Shown piece after piece: positions 33,181 through 41,966 of a stretch of DNA of 64,000 bases; position 1 is the first letter of the stretch, and each line of letters begins with the position of its first letter. The notes beneath the pieces are model-generated. The model did no database searches. It saw nothing but the letters and a program-made list of their open reading frames with translations, and was not told the DNA's origin. Made by a program: the position numbers and the translations under genes. The stretch comes from an uncultured Pelagibacteraceae bacterium (GTDB lineage: Bacteria; Pseudomonadota; Alphaproteobacteria; Pelagibacterales; Pelagibacteraceae), in contig CACJWN010000002.1 in NCBI GenBank assembly GCA_902597175.1, positions 62,001 to 126,000 of the forward strand, read 5' to 3'.

Positions 33181-33707
33181 GTAATTTTTTTTAAGATTTT
33201 ATCCTTAAAAACAAAATGATGAACAATTACCGCTAGTATATGCAGACTTACAAGTGCTAATAATAAGTAATTAGCGTAAATGTGAACTTGGTAATAAGCA
33301 TCAGCTAAAACAAAATTATCTTTTTCAAATCCATATTTAAAAAATATAAAATTAAGTGTTTCTCCCATATACAGTTTCTTAAGAATTCCAGAGATAGTTA
33401 TAGTAAAAATACTTAAATAAAGTAAGAAATGATTAGCCTTACCAATAAAGACTTGGCCCTTAAAAAAACTCTTAGTTTCAGATGGACTTGGGTTAAAAAA
33501 TTTCCAAATTAGTCTAAACAAAGTAAGATAGAAAACGGTTATTCCTATTAGGATATGTATATTTTCAAGTTCAATTCTTTCATCAGAAAATTCAAGCCCT
33601 ACTAAATAAAATCCAAAAGGAACTTGGGCTATTAATATAATAAATGTAATCCAGTGGAACAATTTGGCCAATAGGCCATATTCATTTTGACTGTTAAAAA
33701 TTTCCAT
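33177..33707 (-). CDS. Cytochrome b561-family protein
   Basis: This 176-aa four-helix cytochrome b has His residues placed as heme ligands: 'KLFHWITFIIL' in helix 1, 'ENIHILIGITVF' in helix 2, and 'YQVHIYANYLLLALVSLHIL' with 'VHHFVFKD' in the last helix. The bacterial b561 family moves electrons from the quinone pool to periplasmic partners. It is divergent from the DUF411 gene with only 18 bp between starts, so the two probably share a control region. The cytochrome c' two genes away could be a redox partner. Confidence 0.85.
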   Translation of the reverse strand: MEIFNSQNEYGLLAKLFHWITFIILIAQVPFGFYLVGLEFSDERIELENIHILIGITVFYLTLFRLIWKFFNPSPSETKSFFKGQVFIGKANHFLLYLSIFTITISGILKKLYMGETLNFIFFKYGFEKDNFVLADAYYQVHIYANYLLLALVSLHILAVIVHHFVFKDKILKKIT

Positions 33708-33725
33708 TATTTATTATAATTATAT

Positions 33726-34208
33726 ATGACATTTAAAAAAACCACATCTAAATTCATTATTCTTACAGTAATATTATTCTCTGTTTTTTTTATATTTAAT
33801 TTTGCCGCAGATAAAAAAGATGCTTTAGCAAATATTAACAATAAACAAATTGTTGAAGTCTTTAAGACACCCTCATGCGGATGTTGTTATGGATATGTTT
33901 TATTTTTAGAAAAAGAAAAATTCAAAGTAAAACAAACAGATATGAGAAGCCTTCATACAATAAAACAAAAATATAATATTCCAGTAGAAATGCAGTCTTG
34001 TCATACTACTATTATGGGTAAATACTTTATTGAAGGACATGTCCCGTTTGAAGCAGTTAACAAATTACTAAAAGAGCAACCAGATATTGATGGTATAGCT
34101 TTACCTGGAATGCCGATTGGCACACCAGGAATGCCAGGTGATAAAGATGAGCCTTATGTTATTTATCAACTTAAAGATGGGGAATCTTCAGTATTCATGA
34201 CAATATAA
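33726..34208 (+). CDS. DUF411 metal-binding protein
   Basis: This 160-aa exported protein has an N-terminal signal or anchor helix (about residues 10-28) and the DUF411 core: 'VEVFKTPSCGCCYGYVLFLE' (CxCC motif near residue 52), 'MQSCHTTIMGKYFIEGHVP' near 95 and 'GIALPGMPIGTPGMPG' near 125. DUF411 proteins are linked to copper handling. The five nearby Cys/His residues suit Cu(I) binding. It lies between a cytochrome b561 and a cytochrome c'. Confidence 0.85.
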   Translation: MTFKKTTSKFIILTVILFSVFFIFNFAADKKDALANINNKQIVEVFKTPSCGCCYGYVLFLEKEKFKVKQTDMRSLHTIKQKYNIPVEMQSCHTTIMGKYFIEGHVPFEAVNKLLKEQPDIDGIALPGMPIGTPGMPGDKDEPYVIYQLKDGESSVFMTI

Positions 34209-34213
34209 AGATT

Positions 34214-34663
34214 ATGATACAAAAGATTAAAATAATAAAAACACTTATTATTATTTTTTCTTTATTCTTTTCTTTTTCTGCTAATGCTCAAACTGTGGAG
34301 GAAATTATTAAAGGTAGAAAAGCTATGTTTAGTGAAAACTATCAAAACGCTAAAAAAATTTCTATATTATTGAAATCTAAAAGAATTGAGGAGGCTAAAC
34401 CTTTAATGAAAAAAATTTCAGATAATTATATAAAATTATTAGATTATTTTCCTGAAAATACAAAAGAAGGGTTTAAGACAGGAGCACTACCGAGTATTTG
34501 GGAGAATAAAGATGAATTCAATGCTTTAATGAAAAAAGCATCAGATGATATGATAAAACTTGCTAAGGCTATAGAGACTGCTGAAGATCTAAGAGCAGCA
34601 CAGAAAGAGCTCATGTGGAACAATTGTTCGGCTTGTCATAGTAAGTTTAGAGCGCCTCATTAA
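34214..34663 (+). CDS. Cytochrome c'-family protein
   Basis: This 149-aa exported c-type cytochrome has a signal peptide ending near 'SANAQ' (residue 25), helical bundle sequence, and one heme-binding motif 'CSACHSKFR' near the C-terminus, as in cytochrome c'. The spacing and position of the motif fit the four-helix class II family. Such proteins often bind NO or act in stress. It follows the DUF411 gene by 5 nt, which suggests a small copper/redox operon. Confidence 0.85.
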   Translation: MIQKIKIIKTLIIIFSLFFSFSANAQTVEEIIKGRKAMFSENYQNAKKISILLKSKRIEEAKPLMKKISDNYIKLLDYFPENTKEGFKTGALPSIWENKDEFNALMKKASDDMIKLAKAIETAEDLRAAQKELMWNNCSACHSKFRAPH

Positions 34664-34669
34664 ATTTAA

Positions 34670-35257
34670 ATGCAACTTTTTCCATTAATTTTATTCGGTA
34701 TTGCAACCGCTTTTTCTCCTGGTCCAAATAATATTATGACATCCTACACAGCTTTTAATTTTGGATTTAGAAAAGCCATTCCTACAATGCTAGGAGTTAT
34801 TATTGGATGGACACTATTAATTATACTTTTACAATTAACATCAGCTGCCGTTTTTCAAAAATATGAATTTATTCAAACTACAATTAAAATATTAGGGTCC
34901 ATTTATTTGCTATATATGGCATATAAATTATCTTTTGCAGGACAGACAAAAGATAAAAAAATTGATCCAAAGCCTGTTACTTTTCTTAATACTTTTTGGT
35001 TTCAATTTATAAATCCTAAAAGTATTATAGTTGGTTTGACCTCAATTTCGTTATTTATTGATACACAAAATAATTACTTAAGAGACTCAATTATTCTTAC
35101 TTTGGTTTGGTTTTTAATGGCTGTTGGAAGCCAAACAACCTGGTGTTTAATGGGAAAATATATGAGAAAATTCGCCACAAGTGATAAATTTATAAAGAAT
35201 TTTAATTATACAATGTCTTTTTTACTTATCGTTTGTGTAATTTTGTTCTATGTATAG
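34670..35257 (+). CDS. LysE/RhtB-family amino-acid exporter
   Basis: This 195-aa membrane protein has six hydrophobic segments. The N-terminal 'GIATAFSPGPNNIMTSYTA' is the LysE/RhtB signature, and 'KILGSIYLLYMAYKL' and 'FWFQFINPKSIIVGLT' follow in the usual order. The family exports amino acids or related compounds. It begins 6 nt after the cytochrome c' gene and ends 3 nt before acnA, probably a chance packing of a compact genome. Confidence 0.88.
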   Translation: MQLFPLILFGIATAFSPGPNNIMTSYTAFNFGFRKAIPTMLGVIIGWTLLIILLQLTSAAVFQKYEFIQTTIKILGSIYLLYMAYKLSFAGQTKDKKIDPKPVTFLNTFWFQFINPKSIIVGLTSISLFIDTQNNYLRDSIILTLVWFLMAVGSQTTWCLMGKYMRKFATSDKFIKNFNYTMSFLLIVCVILFYV

Positions 35258-35260
35258 CCA

Positions 35261-37933
35261 ATGAAATTTAATAGTAAAAACACATTTAAATCATTAGATA
35301 GTATCTCATCATCTAGCAAAGAGTTTAAAATATTTAGTTTAAAAAAAGCAGAACTCAACGGATTAGAGGGGATTTCTAAACTACCAATATCTTTAAAAGT
35401 CTTACTTGAGAATCTATTGAGACATGAAGATGGAGTTTCAGTTGACGAAAAACAAATTTTAGCGATTAAAGACTGGTTAAAGAACAAAAAATCAAACACT
35501 GAAATCGCATATAGGCCAGCAAGAGTCTTGATGCAAGATTATACTGGAATACCTGCAGTCGCTGATTTAGCTGCCATGAGAGACGCTGTAAAAAATAAAA
35601 ATAAAGATCCTGAAAAGATTAATCCTCTTTCGACAGTAGATTTAGTAATAGACCACTCAGTGATGGTAGATGAATATGCATCTGGAAAATCATTTGCAAG
35701 AAATGTTGAAAAGGAATTTTCTAGGAATGGGGAGAGATATTCTTTTTTGAAATGGGGACAAAAAGCATTTGATAACTTTAGGGTAGTCCCTCCTGGCACA
35801 GGAATATGCCATCAGGTTAATTTGGAATATTTATCCAAAGTGGTGTGGACATCTAAAAGTGATGGAGTTTCATATGCTTATCCAGATACATTAGTTGGAA
35901 CTGACAGTCATACTACAATGGTAAACGGATTATCGGTTTTGGGATGGGGAGTTGGTGGTATTGAAGCTGAAGCCGCAATGTTAGGTCAACCAATATCAAT
36001 GCTAATACCTGAAGTGATTGGTGTAGAACTTAAAGGAAAATTAAAAGAAGGTACAACTGCAACTGACTTAGTACTTACTATTGTTGAAATTTTGAGAAAA
36101 AAAGGTGTAGTTGGAAAATTTGTCGAGTTTTATGGGGAAGGATTAAAAAATCTTACATTAGCAGATAGAGCAACAATAGCTAACATGGCTCCTGAATATG
36201 GAGCAACTTGTGGATTTTTCCCTGTAGATAATGAAACTTTAAAATATTTAAAATTGTCGGGTAGAGATGATCAAACTATTTCTTTAGTTGAGAATTATTG
36301 TAAAGAGCAAGGATTGTGGGCAAATAACGACATTTCGTTCACCGACGTTGTTAAATTAGATGTAAGCACAGTAGTCACAAGCATATCAGGACCTAAAAGA
36401 CCTCAAGACAAAGTTCTATTAACAAACTCTGCAGCTGATTTCGCAAAGGTTTATAAGGAAAATACAAAAAGAGATACGCAAGTTACAGCTAAAGTTAAAG
36501 GAGTTGATTTTGAAATTACAGATGGTGATATTGTAATTGCTGCAATAACATCATGCACTAACACATCTAACCCAAGTGTTCTAATAGGTGCAGGGCTTTT
36601 AGCAAAGAAAGCTTACGAGAAAGGATTAAAAGTAAAACCTTGGGTCAAAACTTCCTTAGCGCCAGGCTCACAAGTTGTAACTGATTACTTAGAGAAAGCT
36701 GGTTTAAACAAATATCTAGATGAATTAGGATTTAACTTAGTTGGATATGGGTGCACTACTTGTATTGGGAATTCTGGTCCTTTAAATAAAGATATCTCGG
36801 ATGCAATAAATCAAAACGATTTATATGCAGTTTCAGTTTTATCTGGAAACAGAAATTTTGAGGGCAGAATAAGTCCTGATGTTAAAGCAAATTATTTAGC
36901 TTCACCTCCGTTAGTAGTTGCATATGCGATTGCAGGAACTATGAATTTCGATTTATATAAATCATCTCTAGGAAAAGATAAAAATGGAAAAGATGTTTTT
37001 CTTAAAGACATTTGGCCAAGTAATAAAGAGATTGAAGAAATTATGTTAACTTCTTTAGATTCTGAAATGTTTAAAAAAAGGTATTCTAATGTTTCTGAGG
37101 GCCCTAAGGAATGGAGAGAAATAAACACTGTAGATAGTGATATTTATAATTGGCAAGAAAATTCAACTTATGTGAAAAGGCCTCCATTTTTTGATGATCT
37201 TCCTGATAAACCTGAGGGATTTAAGCCAATAAACGATGCTCGAATTTTATTAGTTCTAGGAGATACGGTTACAACAGACCACATATCACCGGCTGGAAGT
37301 ATAAAAAAGGAGAGCCCTACAGGAGATTATTTTGAAAAATATCAAATTCAGCAAAAAGATTTTAATTCCTATGGTGCTAGAAGAGGAAATCATGAAGTTA
37401 TGATGAGAGGAACTTTTGGTAATATTAAAATTAGAAACGAAATGGCTCCAGGCACAGAAGGCGGGTTCACAATATTATACCCAGAGGGTAAACCCATGAG
37501 CGTTTATGAAGCTGCAATGGAATATAAAAAGAGAAATGATGATTTAGTTGTAATAGCTGGTAAAGAATATGGAACTGGCTCTTCAAGAGATTGGGCAGCA
37601 AAAGGAACCAAACTAATTGGAATAAAAGCTGTTTTAGCGGAAAGTTTTGAGAGAATACATAGATCAAATTTAGTTGGTATGGGTGTTTTGCCTTTACAAT
37701 TTAAAGATGGTTTCGATAGAAAAAAATTAAATATTACAGGCGCTGAACTTATAACAGTGATTGATATAAAAGATGGGGTCAAACCAAGAGAAGAAGTAAC
37801 TTGTGAGATTAAATATAAAGATGGAACAAGTAAAAAAATTCAAGTGTTATGCAGAATCGATACAGCAAATGAAGTTGAGTACTATAAAAATGGTGGAATA
37901 CTTCAGTATGTTTTAAGAAATATGCTTAATTAA
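35261..37933 (+). CDS. acnA: Aconitate hydratase A (TCA cycle)
   Basis: This 890-aa aconitase interconverts citrate and isocitrate. The [4Fe-4S] ligands are in 'TSCTNTSNPSVLIGAG' (about residue 430) and 'GCTTCIGNSGPL' (about 500). The C-terminal swivelling domain has 'GKEYGTGSSRDWAAKG' near 770 and 'LAESFERIHRSNLVGMG' near 795. Length and ends agree with AcnA. It differs widely from the AcnD-type protein at 14424-17051, so the genome keeps two separate aconitase-fold enzymes. It converges with a flavoprotein gene with one base between the stop codons. Confidence 0.95.
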   Translation: MKFNSKNTFKSLDSISSSSKEFKIFSLKKAELNGLEGISKLPISLKVLLENLLRHEDGVSVDEKQILAIKDWLKNKKSNTEIAYRPARVLMQDYTGIPAVADLAAMRDAVKNKNKDPEKINPLSTVDLVIDHSVMVDEYASGKSFARNVEKEFSRNGERYSFLKWGQKAFDNFRVVPPGTGICHQVNLEYLSKVVWTSKSDGVSYAYPDTLVGTDSHTTMVNGLSVLGWGVGGIEAEAAMLGQPISMLIPEVIGVELKGKLKEGTTATDLVLTIVEILRKKGVVGKFVEFYGEGLKNLTLADRATIANMAPEYGATCGFFPVDNETLKYLKLSGRDDQTISLVENYCKEQGLWANNDISFTDVVKLDVSTVVTSISGPKRPQDKVLLTNSAADFAKVYKENTKRDTQVTAKVKGVDFEITDGDIVIAAITSCTNTSNPSVLIGAGLLAKKAYEKGLKVKPWVKTSLAPGSQVVTDYLEKAGLNKYLDELGFNLVGYGCTTCIGNSGPLNKDISDAINQNDLYAVSVLSGNRNFEGRISPDVKANYLASPPLVVAYAIAGTMNFDLYKSSLGKDKNGKDVFLKDIWPSNKEIEEIMLTSLDSEMFKKRYSNVSEGPKEWREINTVDSDIYNWQENSTYVKRPPFFDDLPDKPEGFKPINDARILLVLGDTVTTDHISPAGSIKKESPTGDYFEKYQIQQKDFNSYGARRGNHEVMMRGTFGNIKIRNEMAPGTEGGFTILYPEGKPMSVYEAAMEYKKRNDDLVVIAGKEYGTGSSRDWAAKGTKLIGIKAVLAESFERIHRSNLVGMGVLPLQFKDGFDRKKLNITGAELITVIDIKDGVKPREEVTCEIKYKDGTSKKIQVLCRIDTANEVEYYKNGGILQYVLRNMLN

Positions 37934-37934
37934 C

Positions 37935-38906
37935 CTATTTTAAACGCAAAATTTTTTTTGCCAGATCATTAGCACTCAACCAAGCACTTTCAACTTTAGA
38001 TCCAATAAACCAATCTGCGCATACTCCAATTCTTGTTTTTCTATCCCAATAACTTTTATAAGGTGATCCTTTTGAATTGTAAGAGTATTTCCAACCATGA
38101 GTTTTCTTAAATATTATTTTATTTTTTTTTACTCCTGTAAAATTGATGAATTTAGATATTAATAAGTTTTCAACTTTATTATTTATTTTATAAATATTTA
38201 TTTTCTTTTTTGCCCATTTTACTGTTGATTGTATTGTCCAAAGACCAACTGATGACCTAAACCTTTTTTTACTATTCTCATAGGCAACCCATGCTAAAAT
38301 ATCATCATTGAATTTGATACTGCTAATTGGAATATCTTTTTGATTTTTAACAGCAATCATAGTTGTTATGTTTGGCTCCATATCTATCTTAAGATTTAAA
38401 ATTTTTTTATTTAGAAATTTTTTGGCTAAAATTTTTAACTGAGGAAAAGGGCATGTAAAAATAATTGACTTTGACTTAATTACTTCATTATTTGTTAATG
38501 TAATTTCCCAAAAATAATTATTATTAAAAATTTTTTTTACCTCGGATTGATATTTTTGATCAATGCTTTTTAAGTAATATTTAGAAATTGCATTATTACC
38601 AATTCTTCCTATGAATTTTTGATTATTATCTTTTTTTTCGAAGGTAAAATCTAAATGGTTACCATCCCAAATTTTTAAAATTTTTTTTTTATTCAGTTGA
38701 TTTATAAAATTTTTAAATTTTTCAGTTTTTGGAGATATATATTGAACGCCATGATCAAAACTTAAATTATCTTTAAATCTTTTGTTTGAAGCTCTCCCAC
38801 CCGGGCCTCTTGCCTTATCAAGTATTTGAACAGAGTATTTTTTTGAAAGAAAGTTGGCTATCGTAGAGCCAGAAATACCTGACCCTATAATACAAAAATC
38901 TAACAT
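37935..38906 (-). CDS. Renalase-like FAD-dependent oxidoreductase
   Basis: This 323-aa flavoprotein has an N-terminal FAD motif 'FCIIGSGISGSTIANFLS', followed by 'LDKARGPGGRASNKRF' and 'FDHGVQYISPKT', the pattern of bacterial renalase-like/NAD(P)-binding amine-oxidase relatives. The C-terminal 'RIGVCADWFIGSKVESAWLSA' closes the FAD site. Renalase oxidises isomeric forms of NAD(P)H in known examples; whether this one does is unknown. The start overlaps the stop of the TerC gene by one base, so the two may be one operon. Confidence 0.8.
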   Translation of the reverse strand: MLDFCIIGSGISGSTIANFLSKKYSVQILDKARGPGGRASNKRFKDNLSFDHGVQYISPKTEKFKNFINQLNKKKILKIWDGNHLDFTFEKKDNNQKFIGRIGNNAISKYYLKSIDQKYQSEVKKIFNNNYFWEITLTNNEVIKSKSIIFTCPFPQLKILAKKFLNKKILNLKIDMEPNITTMIAVKNQKDIPISSIKFNDDILAWVAYENSKKRFRSSVGLWTIQSTVKWAKKKINIYKINNKVENLLISKFINFTGVKKNKIIFKKTHGWKYSYNSKGSPYKSYWDRKTRIGVCADWFIGSKVESAWLSANDLAKKILRLK

Positions 38907-39523
38907 TATAAGAATAAAAACTTATACTTTTCATTTATTGAAAGGACTTCATAGCTTACAAGTCCTCCAATAATTAATTGAATTGAAATTATTAAAATTA
39001 CAAATAAGCCTAGATAACCAAGCCACATATGTTTTTTAATATATTCTGCAAAATAACTTGCAAGAGTGGCTATTAAAAATACAGACAATAATAATCCAAT
39101 AACCATTAAGTGAAAATTACCTTTAGAAGCTGCTACTACTGCAATTGTATTATCAAAACTCAATGTAAGATCTGCAATCAAAACTTGGTAAACACCAACA
39201 CTAAAACTTTTAGTTTCACCTGATTTTAGCTGAGGGGTTTTTATCTTATTTTTACCAAAAAAATCTTGTCTTAAATTATTTATAACCCATAAAAGCAAAA
39301 CTCCGCCTAAGATTTTAATCCAAGCAAATTCAAAAAGATAATTAGCTCCTGATGCAAAAATAATTCTAAACAAGAATGCTGCAGCAACACCCCATGCTAT
39401 AATTTTTCTTCTATTATCTGTTGCAAATCCTGCAGCGATTAAACCTATTATGATCGCGTTATCCGCAGCCATAACTATATCTATTAAGATTATTTGTATT
39501 GAGATAATTACTTGCTCTAACAT
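38906..39523 (-). CDS. TerC/YjbE-family membrane protein
   Basis: This 205-aa membrane protein has about seven hydrophobic segments. The N-terminal 'IDIVMAADNAIIIGLIAAG' and the repeat 'LIADLTLSFDNTIAVVAAS' carry the acidic residues conserved in TerC-family proteins, which are linked to manganese or calcium export. It is divergent from the MATE gene with 47 bp between; no clear promoter boxes are seen there. Confidence 0.85.
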   Translation of the reverse strand: MLEQVIISIQIILIDIVMAADNAIIIGLIAAGFATDNRRKIIAWGVAAAFLFRIIFASGANYLFEFAWIKILGGVLLLWVINNLRQDFFGKNKIKTPQLKSGETKSFSVGVYQVLIADLTLSFDNTIAVVAASKGNFHLMVIGLLLSVFLIATLASYFAEYIKKHMWLGYLGLFVILIISIQLIIGGLVSYEVLSINEKYKFLFL

Positions 39524-39570
39524 TCGAGAATCAATGTATATAAGGTTATTAAGATATATTAAAGAATAAA

Positions 39571-40896
39571 ATGGAACTGTTCAAAAGCTCATCAAAATTT
39601 TCAAAAAAACAAATAATTTTGTTGTCCATACCGGTTTTTTTTTCAAACATGGCCATTCCATTAGTAGGAATGGTTGATACGGGCTTGATGGGAAATCTAA
39701 GTGAAACCAAGTATTTGGCTGCAACTAGTATAGCTACATCAGTTATGACAATGATTGTTTGGAGTTTTGGTTTTTTAAGAATGGGGACTGTTGGAATAGT
39801 TGCACAGGCTTATGGTAGAAGTGATTATAGAGAGATAGTAAAAACGATTTTAAGAAATATAGCCCTTGCTCTAATTGCAGCATTTATAATAATTATTTTC
39901 TTCCCGGCTTTAAAAATTGCAATAAGTTATTTTTTTTCTCCTTCTGATGAAACAGAGGTATTAATAAAAACTTATTTAAATGTAAGAATTTTTTCAATTC
40001 CTGCAGAATTAATTATTTATGTTTTAGTGGGTTTTTATCTAGGTATACAAAAAACTAAAATTTCAAGTTTTTTAATAATTGTTCTATCAAGTTTGAATAT
40101 CATTTTTAGTTCAATACTAGTTTTAACATATGATTTAAAAGTTTTTGGTGTAGCTCTAGGAACATTAATTTCAAGTTATATAACCTTAATTATTTTCACA
40201 TTATTTACCTATAATTATATTATTCAAAAATTCAAAGTAATTCCTAAATTTGAAAATTTGGTAGTAAGATCTAAATTACTCAAACTTTTAAATATAAATT
40301 TAGATATTTTTATAAGAACCTTATTTCTCACATTTGCATTTCTGTGGGTAACTTATCTTGGTTCAAAAATTGGAGAAGATTATTTAGCAGTTAATACAAT
40401 ATTAATGCAATTTATTGTTTTATCATCATTCTTCTTAGATGCTTATGCATTTTCCACTGAAGGGATTGTAGGTTTCGCTATAGGGAGAAGGAACCGAAAA
40501 TCTTTTTTAGAAGTTGTAAGAAATTCTATTCAGGTAAGTTTTATCACTGCTATTATTATATCAATAATCTATTTAATTTTTTTCAAAGAAATAATTTATA
40601 TCATTACTGATATTGAGATTTTAAGATTTATTTCTTTTCAACATATCTTATGGGTAATTATAATTCCACCAATTGCATGTTTTTGTTATCAATTAGATGG
40701 AATATTTATCGGAGCATCACAAACAAAAGAAATTAGAAATGCAATGATAGTATCTGTTTTGAGTTATATTGGATTATCGATCTTCTTAACAAAATATCTA
40801 GACAATCACGGTATTTGGTTATCTCTTTTATTATTTATGATATTTAGGTCTTTGACTTTACAATATTATTTTAAAAATATTTTGAAAAAATTCTAA
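39571..40896 (+). CDS. MATE-family efflux transporter
   Basis: This 441-aa multidrug/toxin-extrusion-type transporter has 12 hydrophobic segments in two repeats. The first repeat has 'PVFFSNMAIPLVGMVDTGLMG', shortened here to its core 'MAIPLVGMVDTGLMGN', and 'GFLRMGTVGIVAQAYGR', which are typical of the DinF-like branch. The second begins near residue 235. The stop codon is directly followed by the EamA gene start. The substrate is unknown. Confidence 0.9.
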   Translation: MELFKSSSKFSKKQIILLSIPVFFSNMAIPLVGMVDTGLMGNLSETKYLAATSIATSVMTMIVWSFGFLRMGTVGIVAQAYGRSDYREIVKTILRNIALALIAAFIIIIFFPALKIAISYFFSPSDETEVLIKTYLNVRIFSIPAELIIYVLVGFYLGIQKTKISSFLIIVLSSLNIIFSSILVLTYDLKVFGVALGTLISSYITLIIFTLFTYNYIIQKFKVIPKFENLVVRSKLLKLLNINLDIFIRTLFLTFAFLWVTYLGSKIGEDYLAVNTILMQFIVLSSFFLDAYAFSTEGIVGFAIGRRNRKSFLEVVRNSIQVSFITAIIISIIYLIFFKEIIYIITDIEILRFISFQHILWVIIIPPIACFCYQLDGIFIGASQTKEIRNAMIVSVLSYIGLSIFLTKYLDNHGIWLSLLLFMIFRSLTLQYYFKNILKKF

Positions 40897-41760
40897 ATGC
40901 AATTTTTATATAAAATACCGGGTTATATTCTACTCTTATTTGGCGGTTTTTGTTTAAGCTGGGGAGGATTTATTATTAGATCTTTTGAAGAGGCAAGTAT
41001 CTGGCAAATATTATTTTTAAGATCTTTTTTTTTCCTTTTAGCTCTAATAGCTTTTCTTTTAGTAACTTATAAAAAAAATACCTTTAATATTATTAAAGAT
41101 TCCGGCCTTCCAGGTTTATTAGGAGGTTTTGTTTTATCATTTAGCTTTGTTGCTTTTGTTGTTGCAATGAGCAATACAACAGTAGCAAATGTCGTTTTTA
41201 TTATAAGTACTCAAACCATGTTCCTGGCAATATTTGGCTACTTTTATTTAAAAGAAAAAGTTTCTGTAATCGGTTTAATATCAATCCTTCTTGCTATGAG
41301 TGGTATTATTATAATGGTTGGAGACTCTATTTCAGGCGGATCATTATTTGGAAACATAGTGGCGTTAGCAATCCCAATAAATTTTGCGATTTTAGTAATG
41401 ATAATTAGAAAAAATACTAAAGTTGATATGGTTCCGGCAATTTTTTACTCCGGAATATTCAGTTTGATTTACGGTTTTTTCTTAACAGAGTCCTTTGAAT
41501 TCACTAAACATGATCTATGGATGGGTTTTCTTCTTGGAGTTCCGCAATTAGCGGTTAGCTTTATTTGTATAACAATCGGATCAAGAACAGTTGAGTCAGC
41601 AACAGTTGGAATTTTGATGTTGATGGAAACTTTATGTGCGCCTCTTTGGGTATGGTTATTTTTAAATGAAATTCCTCCAATTAGTGTATTTATAGGTGGC
41701 GCAGTCATTATTTCGGCAATAATATTGAAGAGTTTTGATAAAAAACATAGCAAGACTTGA
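40897..41760 (+). CDS. EamA/DMT-family transporter
   Basis: This 287-aa protein has ten hydrophobic segments forming two EamA repeats (about residues 5-140 and 150-280). 'GFCLSWGGFIIRSFEEASIWQ' opens the first and 'VPAIFYSGIFSLIYGFF' lies in the second. EamA proteins export amino acids or metabolites. It begins immediately after the MATE stop and precedes the glycine riboswitch leader. Confidence 0.88.
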   Translation: MQFLYKIPGYILLLFGGFCLSWGGFIIRSFEEASIWQILFLRSFFFLLALIAFLLVTYKKNTFNIIKDSGLPGLLGGFVLSFSFVAFVVAMSNTTVANVVFIISTQTMFLAIFGYFYLKEKVSVIGLISILLAMSGIIIMVGDSISGGSLFGNIVALAIPINFAILVMIIRKNTKVDMVPAIFYSGIFSLIYGFFLTESFEFTKHDLWMGFLLGVPQLAVSFICITIGSRTVESATVGILMLMETLCAPLWVWLFLNEIPPISVFIGGAVIISAIILKSFDKKHSKT

Positions 41761-41790
41761 ATAATTTGCATTTGACTTTTTACTGTATTT

Positions 41791-41966
41791 AGAGGAAAGT
41801 CCTCTGCGTAACGGGAGAGACCATTTAGGCGCCGAAGGAGCAACCACCCCGGAAACTCTCAGGCAAAAGGACCGTTACCGTAATAACTCTGGAAAGCAGG
41901 CGAAAGCCTCACCGAAGGATTAAATCTCTCAGGTACATAGACAGATGGGGTTAGATAAGAGTTATT
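41791..41966 (+). promoter_or_regulatory. Tandem glycine riboswitch controlling gcvTHP
   Basis: Two glycine aptamers are visible. Aptamer 1 (41808-41878) is closed by GTAACGG/CCGTTAC and contains GGAGAGACC, GCCGAAGGAGCAA and AACTCTCAGGCAAAAGGACC. Aptamer 2 (about 41882-41953) contains CTCTGGAAAG, CACCGAAGGA, ATCTCTCAGGTA and ACAGATGGGG, closed by TAACTC/GGGTTA. A small AGAGGA-AAG-TCCTCT hairpin (41791-41805) comes first. The segment TAATAACTCT (41881-41890) is also exactly complementary to AGAGTTATTA (41958-41967), which covers the ribosome-binding zone and the first base of the gcvT ATG. Glycine binding should free the start site, giving an ON switch. Confidence 0.95.

Noticed and set aside
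41772-41791. TTGACT...TATTTA as promoter for the glycine riboswitch
   Set aside because: The spacer is only 8 nt, far from 17, so the promoter of gcvTHP is not identified.
41469-41843. 124-aa minus-strand ORF crossing the end of the EamA gene into the riboswitch
   Set aside because: It would run antisense through the first glycine aptamer, so its open frame is explained by chance.
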